A stretch of 64,000 nucleotides of DNA from Caulobacter sp. 602-1 (GTDB lineage: Bacteria; Pseudomonadota; Alphaproteobacteria; Caulobacterales; Caulobacteraceae), in the NCBI RefSeq assembly GCF_003931565.1, contig NZ_RRYI01000001.1, forward strand, positions 682,001-746,000, in the 5' to 3' direction. Under the pieces are notes generated by a model that searched no databases, was not told the DNA's origin, and was given only the letters and a program-made list of their open reading frames with translations. Below, in pieces: positions 1 through 10,959 of this stretch (within the stretch, counting starts at the first letter, position 1; every line of letters starts with the position of its first letter). The position numbers were made by a program, and so were the translations under genes.

Positions 1-2278
<2,278 letters not shown>

Positions 2279-2317
2279 TCAGGGAAGTCCTCCTTTCGTC
2301 GAACGGGCCAATCCCGG

Positions 2318-3067
2318 TTAACGCCAGCCCGCGTCGATCCAGTATTCGTGACCGGTGCAGAGCGAGGCGTCGTCCGAAGCCAGGAACAGCACCAGCGAGG
2401 CGACGTTCTCCGGCGCGATGCGGCCCTTCAGGCACTGAGCCTTGACGATCTCGGCCTCGCCTTCCGGCGTATACCACTTCTCCTGGCGCTTGGTCTTGAC
2501 GTTGCCCGGCACCACGCAGGTGACGCGGATGTCGTCGGGGCCCAGCTCGCGGGCCAGGGCGCGGGTCATGCCCTCGATGCCCGCCTTGGCGGTTTCGTAG
2601 AGGACCAGATCCTCCAGGCCCAGGTGCCAGCTGATCGAGCCGAAGTTGATGATCGCCCCGCCGCCGCGCTTGGCCATGCCGGGCGCGACCGCCTGGGCCG
2701 CGAACACCATGTGGCGCAGGTTCACGCCGATGCGGTTGTCCCAGTATTCCGGCGTCAGGTCGGCCAGGGTATGGCGGTCGTCGTTGCCGGCGTTGTTGAC
2801 CAGCACGTCGACGTCGCCGATCTCGGCGAAGGTCGCCTTCAGGGCGGCCAGGTCCATCAGGTCGCAGCGCTTGTAGACCGGCGCGATGGCCGCGCCCTCG
2901 GACAGTTGCGCGACCAGGGCGGTGGAATCCGCGTCGACGATGTCGAGGAAGATCACCTCCGCGCCTTGGCGCACGAAGCCGGCGACGAGGCCGGCCCCGA
3001 TGCCCGAGCCGCCGCCGGTGATGACGACGCGCTTGCCCTTCAGGCTGGGATAGATGGCGGAGGACAT
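2318..3067 (-). CDS. xylB: D-xylose 1-dehydrogenase (NAD+) XylB
   Basis: Short-chain dehydrogenase of 249 residues that oxidises D-xylose to xylonolactone with NAD+, the entry step of the Weimberg pathway. The Rossmann glycine motif TGGGSGIG is at residues 17-24, the NNAG motif is present near residue 92, and the catalytic Ser and Tyr-x-x-x-Lys are seen in the stretch GSISWH...YETAK. The length matches the 248-residue C. crescentus enzyme, and the C-terminus (HEYWIDAGWR) matches it as I recall it. The ATG start follows the xylA stop by 5 bases, so the two are almost certainly co-translated. Longer in-frame extensions upstream overlap xylA and are rejected. Confidence 0.95.
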   Translation of the reverse strand: MSSAIYPSLKGKRVVITGGGSGIGAGLVAGFVRQGAEVIFLDIVDADSTALVAQLSEGAAIAPVYKRCDLMDLAALKATFAEIGDVDVLVNNAGNDDRHTLADLTPEYWDNRIGVNLRHMVFAAQAVAPGMAKRGGGAIINFGSISWHLGLEDLVLYETAKAGIEGMTRALARELGPDDIRVTCVVPGNVKTKRQEKWYTPEGEAEIVKAQCLKGRIAPENVASLVLFLASDDASLCTGHEYWIDAGWR

Positions 3068-3072
3068 GCTGC

Positions 3073-4509
3073 TTAGGACCACGAGTAGGAGGTTTTGGTC
3101 TGGGTGAAGAACTCGACGGCGGCGAAGCCCTGTTCGCGCGCGCCGTACGAGCTGCTCTTCGTGCCGCCGAACGGCACGTGATAGTCGACGCCGGCCGTGG
3201 CCAGATTGACCATGGTCATGCCGGCCTTGGCGTGACGCTGGAAGTGGCGGGCGTATTTCAGCGAGGTCGTGGCGATGCCGGCCGACAGGCCGAACTCGAC
3301 GCCGTTGGCGATCTCCAGGGCCTCCTCGTACGACCCGACGCGGATGGTCGAGGCGACGGGGCCGAAGACCTCCTCGTTGTTGATCCGCATGCCGGCCTGG
3401 GTGTCGGCGATCAGGGTCGGCTGCACGTACCAGCCCGGATTGTCGAGCTTCAGGCGATCGCCGCCGGTGACTAGGCGGCCGCCTTCGCCCTTGGCGATGT
3501 CGATGTACTTGTACGACGTCTCCATCTGGTCTTCGGAGACGGCCGGGCCGATCTGGGTGCTGGGGTCCAGAGCGTCGCCGACGCGCAGGGCGGCGACCTT
3601 CTCGGCCAGCAGGGCCACGAACCTGTCGTGGATGCCGTCCTGGACGATCAGGCGCGAGCTGGCGGTGCAGCGCTGGCCGGTGGCGTAGAACGAACCGTCC
3701 AGGGCGATGGCGACGGCGCGTTCCAGATCGGCGTCGTCCAGGATGATCAGCGGGTTCTTGCCGCCCATCTCCAGCTGCACGCGGGCCTGGCGGGCGACGG
3801 CTGCGGCGGCGACCTGGGCGCCCACGCCCTGCGAGCCGGTGAAAGAGACGCCGTCGACGTCCTTGTGCTTGACCAGGGCGTCGCCCATCGATCCGCGACC
3901 GAACAGCATGTTGAACACGCCGGCCGGCGCGCCGCATTCCATCATGATATCGGCCAGCACGTTGGCGGTGGCCGGGGTCGGGCCTGCCGGCTTGATCACC
4001 ACGGTGTTGCCGAAGGCCAGGGCTGGCGCCGCCTTCCAGGCCGGGATGGCGATCGGGAAGTTCCAGGGGGTGACCAGGCCGAACACGCCGACGGCCTGGC
4101 GGTAGGTCTGCACCTCGACGCCCGGACGGGTGCTCTCCAGGTTCTGGCCGTGGCGACGCAGGGCCTCGCCGGCGAAATACTTGAAGATGCGGCCGGCGCG
4201 GACGGTCTCGCCGATCCCTTCGGCGACCGTCTTGCCTTCCTCGCGGGCCAGCAGGCGGCCGATGTCGGCGCTGCGGGCGATGATGGTCGAGCCGACCTTG
4301 TCCAGCAGGTCCGAGCGGACTTCCGGCGAGGCTTCCGACCAGGACGGGAAGGCTTTCTTGGCCGCGTCGACGGCGGCGTCGACCTCGGCCTGGCCGCCCA
4401 TCGGCACCTTGGCGACGACGTCGTTGGTGTTGGACGGGTTCAGGCTTTCGGCCGGGGCGTCGGCCGCGACGCGTTCGCCGCCAATGTAGTGGCGCAGGGT
4501 GTCGGTCAT
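3073..4509 (-). CDS. xylA: Alpha-ketoglutarate semialdehyde dehydrogenase XylA
   Basis: Aldehyde dehydrogenase superfamily, 478 residues, oxidising 2-oxoglutarate semialdehyde to 2-oxoglutarate, the last Weimberg step that feeds the TCA cycle. Motifs in order are PWNFPIAIP, FTGSQGVG (cofactor loop), LEMGGKNP with the general-base Glu, and GQRCTASS with the catalytic Cys. It is cytoplasmic. In Caulobacter the name xylA denotes this dehydrogenase, not xylose isomerase as in enteric bacteria. It is placed 16 bases after xylX and 5 bases before xylB. Confidence 0.94.
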   Translation of the reverse strand: MTDTLRHYIGGERVAADAPAESLNPSNTNDVVAKVPMGGQAEVDAAVDAAKKAFPSWSEASPEVRSDLLDKVGSTIIARSADIGRLLAREEGKTVAEGIGETVRAGRIFKYFAGEALRRHGQNLESTRPGVEVQTYRQAVGVFGLVTPWNFPIAIPAWKAAPALAFGNTVVIKPAGPTPATANVLADIMMECGAPAGVFNMLFGRGSMGDALVKHKDVDGVSFTGSQGVGAQVAAAAVARQARVQLEMGGKNPLIILDDADLERAVAIALDGSFYATGQRCTASSRLIVQDGIHDRFVALLAEKVAALRVGDALDPSTQIGPAVSEDQMETSYKYIDIAKGEGGRLVTGGDRLKLDNPGWYVQPTLIADTQAGMRINNEEVFGPVASTIRVGSYEEALEIANGVEFGLSAGIATTSLKYARHFQRHAKAGMTMVNLATAGVDYHVPFGGTKSSSYGAREQGFAAVEFFTQTKTSYSWS

Positions 4510-4525
4510 GCCGATGGTCCTTCGA

Positions 4526-5680
4526 TTAGAGCAGGCCGCGGCCGGCCAGGTTGCGGATCAGGGCCGAGATGCCGAACGTCCACGGCTTGGCCTTGTCGCA
4601 GGTGGTGACCTCGTTCTCGAGCACGCCCAGTTTCGGCGTCGAGACGCGCACCCGGTCGCCGACCTTGTGGGTGAAGCCCTGGCCTGGCGTGTCGCGATCC
4701 TGGATCGGCGCGAACATGGTGCCCAGGAACAAGGCAAAGCCGTCCGGATACTGGTGCTGCTTGCCAAACGCCTGGCCGGCCAGCACGGCGGGGTCGCGGC
4801 TGATGAGGCTCATGTTCGACTTGCCGTCGAGCACGAAGTTGTCGCGGCCGGTGATCTTCAGCTCGACCTCGGCCGAGCGGACGTCGTCCAGGGCGAAGGT
4901 GTCGTCGAACAGGCGGAAGAACGGACCGATGGCGCACGAGGCGTTGTTGTCCTTGGCCTTGCTGAGCAGCAGGGCCGAGCGGCCTTCGAAGTCGCGCAGG
5001 TTGACGTCGTTGCCTAGCGACGCGCCACGGATCTGGCCCGAACCGTCGCACAGCAGCACGACCTCCGGCTCGGGGTTGTTCCAGTGGCTGTCGTAGCGGA
5101 CGCCGACATGGTCGCCCCAGCCCATCGACGACAGGGTCGGGCCCTTGGTGAAGATCTCGGCGTCGGGGCCGATGGCGACCTCGAGATACTGAGACCACAG
5201 GCCGTCCTTGATCAGGGTCTGCTTCAGGCGCTCGGCGCCTTCCGAGCCCGGGTTCACGCTCTTCAGATCGCCGCCCATGCTGGCCGAGAGCTGTTCGCGG
5301 ATCTTCAGGGCGGCGGCGGCGTCGCCGCGCGCGCGTTCCTCGATCACCCGCTCCAGGGTCGAGACGGCGAAGGTCACGCCGGCGGCCTTCAGGCACTGCA
5401 GATCGACGGGGGCGAGCAGCTTCACGGCCGCCGCGCCTTCGGGGTCTTCCCAGATGGGGCGGATGTCGAGGGCTTCCAGCGGACCCTTGTCCTCGCCGCG
5501 CGGGATTTCGGAGCCGGGCGGATAGGCGTTCATCAGGTCGGCGACGGTCGGGGCGATCTTTGAGACGTCCTCGACGCGACCGCCGCGCACCAGCACGGGC
5601 GTCGGGCCATCGCCGAAGTCGATGCGGCCCAGCAAGGTCGCGCTTTCCCAGTCTTCCGGAAGGAATTCACTCACGCCCAC
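4526..5680 (-). CDS. xylX: 2-keto-3-deoxy-D-xylonate dehydratase XylX
   Basis: Fumarylacetoacetate-hydrolase-fold protein, 384 residues, converting 2-keto-3-deoxy-D-xylonate to 2-oxoglutarate semialdehyde. The whole sequence matches the Caulobacter XylX that I recall, including SEFLPEDW near the N-terminus and IRNLAGRGLL at the end. It is the first gene of the operon. The start is a GTG with GGGGAGA about 8 bases upstream; a second in-frame GTG lies 6 bases downstream and cannot be excluded. The repressor operator and promoter are about 60-95 bases upstream of the start. Confidence 0.94.
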   Translation of the reverse strand: MGVSEFLPEDWESATLLGRIDFGDGPTPVLVRGGRVEDVSKIAPTVADLMNAYPPGSEIPRGEDKGPLEALDIRPIWEDPEGAAAVKLLAPVDLQCLKAAGVTFAVSTLERVIEERARGDAAAALKIREQLSASMGGDLKSVNPGSEGAERLKQTLIKDGLWSQYLEVAIGPDAEIFTKGPTLSSMGWGDHVGVRYDSHWNNPEPEVVLLCDGSGQIRGASLGNDVNLRDFEGRSALLLSKAKDNNASCAIGPFFRLFDDTFALDDVRSAEVELKITGRDNFVLDGKSNMSLISRDPAVLAGQAFGKQHQYPDGFALFLGTMFAPIQDRDTPGQGFTHKVGDRVRVSTPKLGVLENEVTTCDKAKPWTFGISALIRNLAGRGLL

Positions 5681-5746
5681 GGCGTCGTCTCCCCAAGTTC
5701 GAGCGTCTGGAAGCTGCCGACACGGCGGCGCTCGTTCATCAGGATC

Positions 5747-5775
5747 TTGGTAGCGCTAACATGTCTAACTCGCAA
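5747..5775 (-). promoter_or_regulatory. Xylose-inducible promoter of xylX (PxylX-type)
   Basis: On the minus strand a -35 element TTGCGA (5770-5775) is followed after 17 bases by TACCAA (5747-5752). The XylR operator overlaps the -10 element, which fits repression by blocking polymerase. The arrangement resembles the known C. crescentus PxylX promoter. The hexamers were assigned by eye; the transcription start would be near 5740, leaving a leader of about 60 bases. Confidence 0.75.
5748..5761. promoter_or_regulatory. XylR operator
   Basis: The 14-base site TGTTAGCGCTACCA (minus strand) has the perfect 8-base palindromic core TAGCGCTA and matches the xylose-regulon operator established for Caulobacter XylR. 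A LacI-family gene ends 82 bases upstream. Confidence 0.88.
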
Positions 5776-5842
5776 GCGACTTGTCAGACCAATCCGCTAA
5801 ACGCCGTGTTCCGCGCCGAGGGCGCTGGCGGGGAAGGGTGAT

Positions 5843-6898
5843 CTACCGCGCCACGGGCCCGCTGGAATCCCGCACGATCAGGGTGTGAGGATGCATCAGC
5901 TGCCTTGGCTCGCCGCTGCCGTCGCGCTTGCGGCGGATTTCTTCCAGGACCAGATCGACGGCGGCGCGGGCCATGGCGGCGATCGGCTGGTGGACGGTGG
6001 TCAGGGCCGGCCAGATGTTGTCGGCGATCGAGGTGTCGTCGAAGCCGACGATCGAGACGTCGCCCGGCACGTCCAGGCCCAGCCTGTGCGCCAGGCCCTC
6101 GGCGGCGGCGGCCATGTCGTCGTTGGCGGCGAAGATCGCGGTCGGGCGCGGCTCGGCGGCCAGCAGCCGTTCGGCGGCGTCCAGGCCCGAGCGATAGGTG
6201 AAGTAGCCCTGCTCGACCCGGATGTCCTCCATGGGGACGCCGGCGGCCTTCAGGGCGGCCATGAACCCGTCCAGGCGCTGCTGGCTGACCGTCTGGTTCG
6301 GGTGGCCCTTGATGAAGCCGAAGCGCTTGTGGCCCAGGCTGATCAGGTGCTGGGTCAGCTCGTAGGCGGCGGCCTCGTTGTCGATGCGGATGGTGGCCAT
6401 GTCGGCGCTGGCCGTGCCCGGGGCGACGGCCACGGCGGCGGCGCCGGCGGCGCGGATCTCGGCCAGCACCTCGGGCGACTCGCACAGCGGCGGCGGCAGG
6501 ATCAAACCGTCGACGCCGGTCTTCAGCAGGCGGGCCAGGGTGGCGCCGGCCAGCTCCGGTTCGGCGCATTTCTCGATGACGATCTGGGCGCCGGTGCGGC
6601 TGCTCTCGTCCAGGGCTCCGACCAGGAACTCCGACAGATAGCCGGTCGAGGGGTTGTCGTAGAGCAGGCCGATGCGGAAGGGCGCGCTGCCGGCCAGGCT
6701 GCGGGCGGCGGGGTTGGGCGCGTAGTTGAGGTCGGCGATGGCCTGTTCGACCAGGGCGCGGGTCTCGTCCTTGACGGTGCTCTCGCGGTTGATGACGCGC
6801 GAGACGGTCATCGGCGAAACGCCCGCCCGGGCGGCCACGTCGCGGATGGTGGCGCTCTGGGTCGTCCGACGACGCTGACGCTCGACAGGCTGGCTCAT
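5843..6898 (-). CDS. xylR: LacI-family repressor, probable XylR
   Basis: LacI/GalR repressor of 351 residues. The N-terminal helix-turn-helix (about residues 16-40, ATIRDVAARAGVSPMTVSRV) is followed by the hinge with ALNYAPN-like NYAPNPAARSLAG, then a periplasmic-binding-protein-like sensor domain. ATG at 6898 is chosen because the helix-turn-helix begins at normal distance; much longer in-frame extensions overlap divergent mobA. It lies in tandem upstream of xylX with an XylR operator between them, and neighbours mobA and the flavin cluster, which agrees with the C. crescentus xylR neighbourhood as I remember the locus numbers. XylR identity is inferred from context; another sugar-responsive LacI protein is possible. 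Confidence 0.85.
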   Translation of the reverse strand: MSQPVERQRRRTTQSATIRDVAARAGVSPMTVSRVINRESTVKDETRALVEQAIADLNYAPNPAARSLAGSAPFRIGLLYDNPSTGYLSEFLVGALDESSRTGAQIVIEKCAEPELAGATLARLLKTGVDGLILPPPLCESPEVLAEIRAAGAAAVAVAPGTASADMATIRIDNEAAAYELTQHLISLGHKRFGFIKGHPNQTVSQQRLDGFMAALKAAGVPMEDIRVEQGYFTYRSGLDAAERLLAAEPRPTAIFAANDDMAAAAEGLAHRLGLDVPGDVSIVGFDDTSIADNIWPALTTVHQPIAAMARAAVDLVLEEIRRKRDGSGEPRQLMHPHTLIVRDSSGPVAR

Positions 6899-6948
6899 TC
6901 TTACTTCGTCCCTTTGCGCGGCGGACACTAGACCGCTTCGGGCACAGC

Positions 6949-6985
6949 TTGGAAGACCGGCGCCAAATCCTGCTAAGACGCGGGC
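6949..6985 (+). promoter_or_regulatory. Probable mobA promoter giving a leaderless transcript
   Basis: TTGGAA (6949-6954) and GCTAAGAC (6972-6979) are separated by 17 bases; the latter is close to the Caulobacter -10 consensus GCTANAWC. Only 6 bases separate it from the mobA ATG, and there is no ribosome-binding site, so transcription probably starts at or next to the start codon. Confidence 0.5.
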
Positions 6986-7498
6986 ATGACCAAATTCGGC
7001 GCGATCATACTGTGCGGCGGCGCGTCCCGGCGAATGGGACGCGACAAGGCCTTGCTCGATTGGGACGGCGCGCGGGCGGTGGACCGGGTGGCGGCCTTGG
7101 CCAAGGCGGTCGGCGCGGAGGCGCTGGTGACGGCGGGAGCGGATCTGGGCCTGCCGTGGGTCGCCGACGACGAGGCGTTCGCGGGCCCGGTCGGCGGGGT
7201 GCTGGCCGGGGCGCGGGCGCTGGGAACGGCGCGGCTGCTGGTGCTGGCGGTGGATGCGCCGACCGTGACGGCCGACGACCTTGCGCCGCTGCTGATGGGC
7301 GGCGGCTATTACGAGGGTCTGCCGGTTCCGATGGTGGTCGAGGCGGGCGCGATCCCGGGCGACGCCGAGGCCGGGTGGCCGCTGCGGCGGTTCGTGGAGC
7401 GAGCGGGGCTGATGGCGCTGCCGGTTCCCGAGGCGGCGAGGGACCGGCTGCGCGGGGCGAATACGCCGGAGGAGCGGGCCAGCCTGCTCAAGCGCTAG
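6986..7498 (+). CDS. mobA: Molybdenum cofactor guanylyltransferase MobA-like
   Basis: Nucleotidyltransferase of 170 residues with the MobA/IspD-type signature [14 protein letters not shown] at the N-terminus and the LAVDAP segment equivalent to the metal-binding Asp of the family. The expected role is to attach GMP to molybdopterin, forming the bis-MGD cofactor in the cytoplasm. It is somewhat shorter than E. coli MobA (about 194), so a related NTP-transferase is possible. It is divergent from xylR, and its stop codon shares the palindrome CTAG (7495-7498) with the stop of the convergent flavoprotein gene. Confidence 0.82.
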   Translation: MTKFGAIILCGGASRRMGRDKALLDWDGARAVDRVAALAKAVGAEALVTAGADLGLPWVADDEAFAGPVGGVLAGARALGTARLLVLAVDAPTVTADDLAPLLMGGGYYEGLPVPMVVEAGAIPGDAEAGWPLRRFVERAGLMALPVPEAARDRLRGANTPEERASLLKR

Positions 7499-8997
7499 TA
7501 CACGTCCCGCCGATACCGCCCCTTGTCGGTCAGCCGCTCCAGCGTCTCGGCGCCCAGCACCTCGACCAGGGCCGCGTGGACGTCGCGCGACATCCCCTCC
7601 AGCGATCCGCAGACATAGATGGCCGCGCCGTTGGCGACCCAGCGGCGCAACACGTCGGCCGCCGCGCGCAGGCGGTGCTGGACATAGACGCGGTCGGCCT
7701 GGTCGCGCGAGAAGGCCAGGTCGACGCGGTCCAGAAGGCCCGAGTCCCGCCAGCCCTCGATCTCCTCGCGGTGGAAATAATCGTGGGCGGCCGTCCGTTC
7801 GCCGAAGACCAGCCAGTTCCAGCGGACGCCCAGGGCCGCGCGGGCCTTCAGGTGAGCGCGCAGCCCGGCCAGGCCTGTTCCCGAGCCGATCAGGATGAGT
7901 GGGCGCGAAGCTTCCGGGGCGTGGAAGCTCCGGTTGGTTCGCACGCGGGCGTCGATCATCCCGCCGACCTCGGCGAAGCGGCACAACCAGCCCGAGCCCA
8001 GGCCTGGAGCGCCGTCGGCGCGGGGCGTCAGGCGGACGATCAGCTCGACTCCGCCATCAGAGGGCAAGGACGCGATCGAGTATTCGCGGTGCGGCAGCGG
8101 CGTCAGGCGCTCTGCCAGAGCTTCGGCCGAGAGACCGCGCAGGGCCTCGATCGCGGCGGGCTCGTGCGGCAGGCGCAGGCCCGACAGGGTGTTGGCTGTT
8201 TCCGGAGGAAGACCGAGCGCGGCGACTTCGGCGGGGTTGTTGCGCGGGCCGATCTCCAGGATGTCGCCGGCTTCCCAGGTCGCGCCGTCTGTTGGGGCGA
8301 GGCGGACGTGCCAGGCCTCGCCGCCGGGGCTGCCGGGATTGAGCAAGGTCCTCTCGGCAAGGGTCCAGCGACCGTAGGCCGGACGGCTCCAGTCGGGCGC
8401 GTCGGTGACGCCGGTCAGCAGGCTCAGCTGCCCTTGCCAATGGCGCAGGGCGGCCGGATCGCCGTCGTCGACGTCGACCCGGTCGAACAGCGGCGCGGCG
8501 CCGGACCGTGACAGCCAGGCGTCGAGCTCGCGGCCGAACGCGCAGAACGCGGCGTAGGTCGAGTCCCCCAAGGCCAGCACGCCGTAGCGCAGGCTGGACA
8601 GGTCGATGCCGTCCTTCATCACGTCGCGGATGAAGGCGCGGGCCGGGTCGGGGGCGTCGCCCTCGCCGGTGGTGCTGACGATGAACAGGGCGCGGCCGGT
8701 CAGGTCGGCGGCGGTGACGTTCGCCAAGTCGCGCAAGGTGACGGGCGCGCCAGCCGCGGCCAGGGCCCGTGCGGTGGCGTTGGCCAGTTCCTCGCCGAAG
8801 CCGGTCTGGCTGGCGAAGGCGACCAGAACGGGTTCGCCCGGGCCCTGCGACAGGGCGTCGGCGGCCTGGCGCGTGGCGGCGCGGCGCAGGCCCTCGCGCA
8901 AGGCGATCCCGGCGCAGAACAGGGCGTAGATGCCAGCCACGGCGCCGGCCTCGATCAACCGCCGCGTTTCGGGCGGGAAGGCGGAGAAGTCGACCAT
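7495..8997 (-). CDS. Membrane-anchored flavodoxin/FAD reductase (CysJ-like flavoprotein)
   Basis: 500-residue diflavin reductase. One N-terminal membrane segment (about residues 16-34) is followed by a flavodoxin domain ([12 protein letters not shown] phosphate loop, then [10 protein letters not shown] and LALGDSTY), an FAD-binding domain with the REYSIAS motif (RxYSxxS type), and an NADPH domain with GSGTGLAG and YVCGS. It resembles the sulfite reductase alpha subunit, but the membrane anchor and partners argue against assimilatory sulfite reduction. It should pass electrons from NAD(P)H through FAD and FMN at the inner face of the membrane. It is the last gene of the PepSY-DUF2271-DUF4198-ApbE cluster and begins in a TGATG overlap with apbE. 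Confidence 0.85.
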   Translation of the reverse strand: MVDFSAFPPETRRLIEAGAVAGIYALFCAGIALREGLRRAATRQAADALSQGPGEPVLVAFASQTGFGEELANATARALAAAGAPVTLRDLANVTAADLTGRALFIVSTTGEGDAPDPARAFIRDVMKDGIDLSSLRYGVLALGDSTYAAFCAFGRELDAWLSRSGAAPLFDRVDVDDGDPAALRHWQGQLSLLTGVTDAPDWSRPAYGRWTLAERTLLNPGSPGGEAWHVRLAPTDGATWEAGDILEIGPRNNPAEVAALGLPPETANTLSGLRLPHEPAAIEALRGLSAEALAERLTPLPHREYSIASLPSDGGVELIVRLTPRADGAPGLGSGWLCRFAEVGGMIDARVRTNRSFHAPEASRPLILIGSGTGLAGLRAHLKARAALGVRWNWLVFGERTAAHDYFHREEIEGWRDSGLLDRVDLAFSRDQADRVYVQHRLRAAADVLRRWVANGAAIYVCGSLEGMSRDVHAALVEVLGAETLERLTDKGRYRRDVY

Positions 8998-10004
8998 CAG
9001 TCCAGCATCGCTCGTAGGGCCGGCGAGAGGCGCTCTTCCAGCCCGTCGCTGCGTCCGCTGACGATCAGGGCCGCGAGGTCGTGCTCGGCGGCGAAAGCCA
9101 GGGCGGCGTCGGGGGACATGACCGTCAGGGCTGTGGCCCAGGCGTCGGCGCTCATGCAGTCCTTGGCCAGCACCGTGACGCTGACGGTCGCGTGGGTGGT
9201 CGGCGCGCCGGTGGCCGGGTCCAGGGTGTGGGCGTAGCGGCGGCCGTCGTGGTCGAAGAACCGGCGATAGTCGCCCGAGGTGGCGACGGAGAGATCGTGC
9301 AGAGCGACGACGGTCTTCTCGGCGTCATTGGCGGCCAGGCCCTTTGGCGGCGGCCTCTCCAGCTCGACCCACCAGGGCTGGCCGTCAGGCTTGGCGCCGA
9401 CGCCGCGCAACTCGCCGCCGACCTCGACGAGGTAGCTCTTCACGCCGGCCCGATCGAGGGCGGTGGCGGCCTGGTCGACCCCGAAGCCCTTGGCGATGCC
9501 GTTGAGGTCGAGACGAACGCCGCCGGGCTGCAACAGGGCGTCGCCGTCCAGCGTCAGGCGTGTCCAGCCCATGGCGTCACGCAGCGGCATGATGTCGCCG
9601 GCCGGCGGCGGCGCCCCCGAAAACGGGCGCGGGCCGAAGCCCCAGAGTTCGGTCAGGGCCCCCAGGGTCGGGTCGAAGGCGCCGTGCGACCGTTCCGCCA
9701 CTTCAATAGCTCGGCGCAGGACGGCGGCCATCGCGGCGGGCAGTTGGGTCCAGGTCCCGGGCGCGGCGCGGTTGTAGCGAGAGAGGTCCGACAGCGGCTC
9801 CCAAGGGCTCATCTCGGCGACGACCGTATCGAGGGCGCGCTGGACCATCGCCTCGAGGGCAAGGAGGTCGGTGGTGGCCGGCAGCACGGCCTTGACCGAC
9901 CATGTCGTCCCCATGGTCGCGCCGCCGAACGCGCGAACGGTCCCGCCGACGGGGCGGGCGGGCGGCGTGGTCATGGCGGGGATAAGGACGCGGGGCATGG
10001 CCAT
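8997..10004 (-). CDS. apbE: FAD:protein FMN transferase (ApbE family)
   Basis: 335 residues. The signature GGATMGTTWSVKA near residue 30 and the HTLDPATGAP motif near residue 235 are typical of ApbE enzymes, which transfer FMN from FAD to a Thr or Ser in target proteins outside the cytoplasm. The natural target here is the neighbouring DUF2271 protein, which has an SGAT motif. No clear lipobox or cleavable signal is visible in the first 30 residues; an internal Met at position 11 could be the true start. It overlaps the flavoprotein reductase gene by one base. Confidence 0.9.
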   Translation of the reverse strand: MAMPRVLIPAMTTPPARPVGGTVRAFGGATMGTTWSVKAVLPATTDLLALEAMVQRALDTVVAEMSPWEPLSDLSRYNRAAPGTWTQLPAAMAAVLRRAIEVAERSHGAFDPTLGALTELWGFGPRPFSGAPPPAGDIMPLRDAMGWTRLTLDGDALLQPGGVRLDLNGIAKGFGVDQAATALDRAGVKSYLVEVGGELRGVGAKPDGQPWWVELERPPPKGLAANDAEKTVVALHDLSVATSGDYRRFFDHDGRRYAHTLDPATGAPTTHATVSVTVLAKDCMSADAWATALTVMSPDAALAFAAEHDLAALIVSGRSDGLEERLSPALRAMLD

Positions 10005-10014
10005 TCAGATCGAA

Positions 10015-10039
10015 CCCTTCCCCCTTGATGGGGGAAGGG
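10015..10039. repeat. GC-rich hairpin, loop TTGAT
   Basis: A perfect 10-base inverted repeat, CCCTTCCCCC and GGGGGAAGGG, encloses TTGAT. It sits between the DUF4198 stop and the apbE start inside the operon. It belongs to the same style of C-run/G-run hairpin seen near 22.36, 53.96 and 60.16 kb and could attenuate apbE expression. Confidence 0.7.
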
Positions 10040-10057
10040 AGCATTCAGCAGTCGATC

Positions 10058-10951
10058 TTACGGCCGTTGGGCTTCGATCGTGGCGGTGTAGCTGGCGCTG
10101 TAGCCGTCGCCGGCCAGCGGCGTGGCCGGGCCTTGCTGGCCGCCGCCCATTCCACCACCGGGGCCGCCCGGGCCCGGACCGCGACCCGGCATGGCGCCGG
10201 TGCGGACCGTGGCGTTGATCCAGTACATGCCGGCTTCCGGCAGGGTGAACTTCAGGACGCCGTCGGGGCCGGTCTTCAGCTTGACGTCAGGACGCGGGCT
10301 GTAGCGCGAGCCGCCTTCGGCGATGGTCACTTCGAGATCGGCGGCGGGCTTGCCGTCGATCAGGAACTTGAAGCTGGCGGGCTCGCCGGCGACCAGGTCG
10401 TTGGGGTGGGTGATCGGCGCGAGTTCGAGACCCTTGCCGGTCGGCTTGAACACCTCGGTCGTCGGCTTGTCGCGGGTGACGAAGGCCTCGTTGCGGTTGA
10501 AGCTCTTGATGGTCTTCAGGTCGGCGGCGCCGGCGGGGACCTGCTTGGCGAAGTCCTCGGGCGAGCCGCGGAAGCGCTTGACCTCGCCGTTCTCGGTGTA
10601 GCTGGCCATCACGCTCTGGCTGGCCGAGCCGATCTTCCAGGTGCCCGGCTTGGTCAGGGCCACGTCGAAGGTCGAACGGTACTTGCCCGTCGCGCCGTTC
10701 TGGATCTTGTCGATCGCGCCGTCGGGCGCGGTGACGACCAGACCGTCCAGGCGCATGGCGTTATGGTCGGGATAGAACAGCTCGTTGGAGATGGCCGCGT
10801 CGAACGTCACCCAGACGTCGCCCGACAGCACGGTGGCCGACGGTACGATCCAGCCCCGGTGGGCCGAGGCGGTCATCGGCAGGGCGAGGGCGGCCACGCC
10901 GCCAACAAGCAGGTAGGCTGCGGCGGCCAGCAGGCGCTTCTTGAAGGTCAT
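10058..10951 (-). CDS. DUF4198 periplasmic protein
   Basis: 297-residue exported protein: signal peptide of about 30 residues ending near MTASAHRGW, then a DUF4198 (NikM/CbiK-like) beta-rich domain, then a Gly/Met/Pro-rich loop (about residues 255-275, GRGPGPGGPGGGMGGG) and a short tail. DUF4198 proteins are associated with metal uptake and, in clusters like this, with TonB-linked iron acquisition. The mature protein starts with Ala-His-Arg, a His near the mature N-terminus as in metal-binding relatives. It is 8 bases downstream of the DUF2271 gene, so it is in the same operon. Precise function unknown. Confidence 0.8.
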   Translation of the reverse strand: MTFKKRLLAAAAYLLVGGVAALALPMTASAHRGWIVPSATVLSGDVWVTFDAAISNELFYPDHNAMRLDGLVVTAPDGAIDKIQNGATGKYRSTFDVALTKPGTWKIGSASQSVMASYTENGEVKRFRGSPEDFAKQVPAGAADLKTIKSFNRNEAFVTRDKPTTEVFKPTGKGLELAPITHPNDLVAGEPASFKFLIDGKPAADLEVTIAEGGSRYSPRPDVKLKTGPDGVLKFTLPEAGMYWINATVRTGAMPGRGPGPGGPGGGMGGGQQGPATPLAGDGYSASYTATIEAQRP

Positions 10952-10959
10952 GGCTTTTC

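Noticed and set aside
6899..7984. Long N-terminal extension of the LacI gene into mobA and the reductase
   Set aside because: Helix-turn-helix starts at normal position after ATG 6898; the extension is antisense to two real genes.
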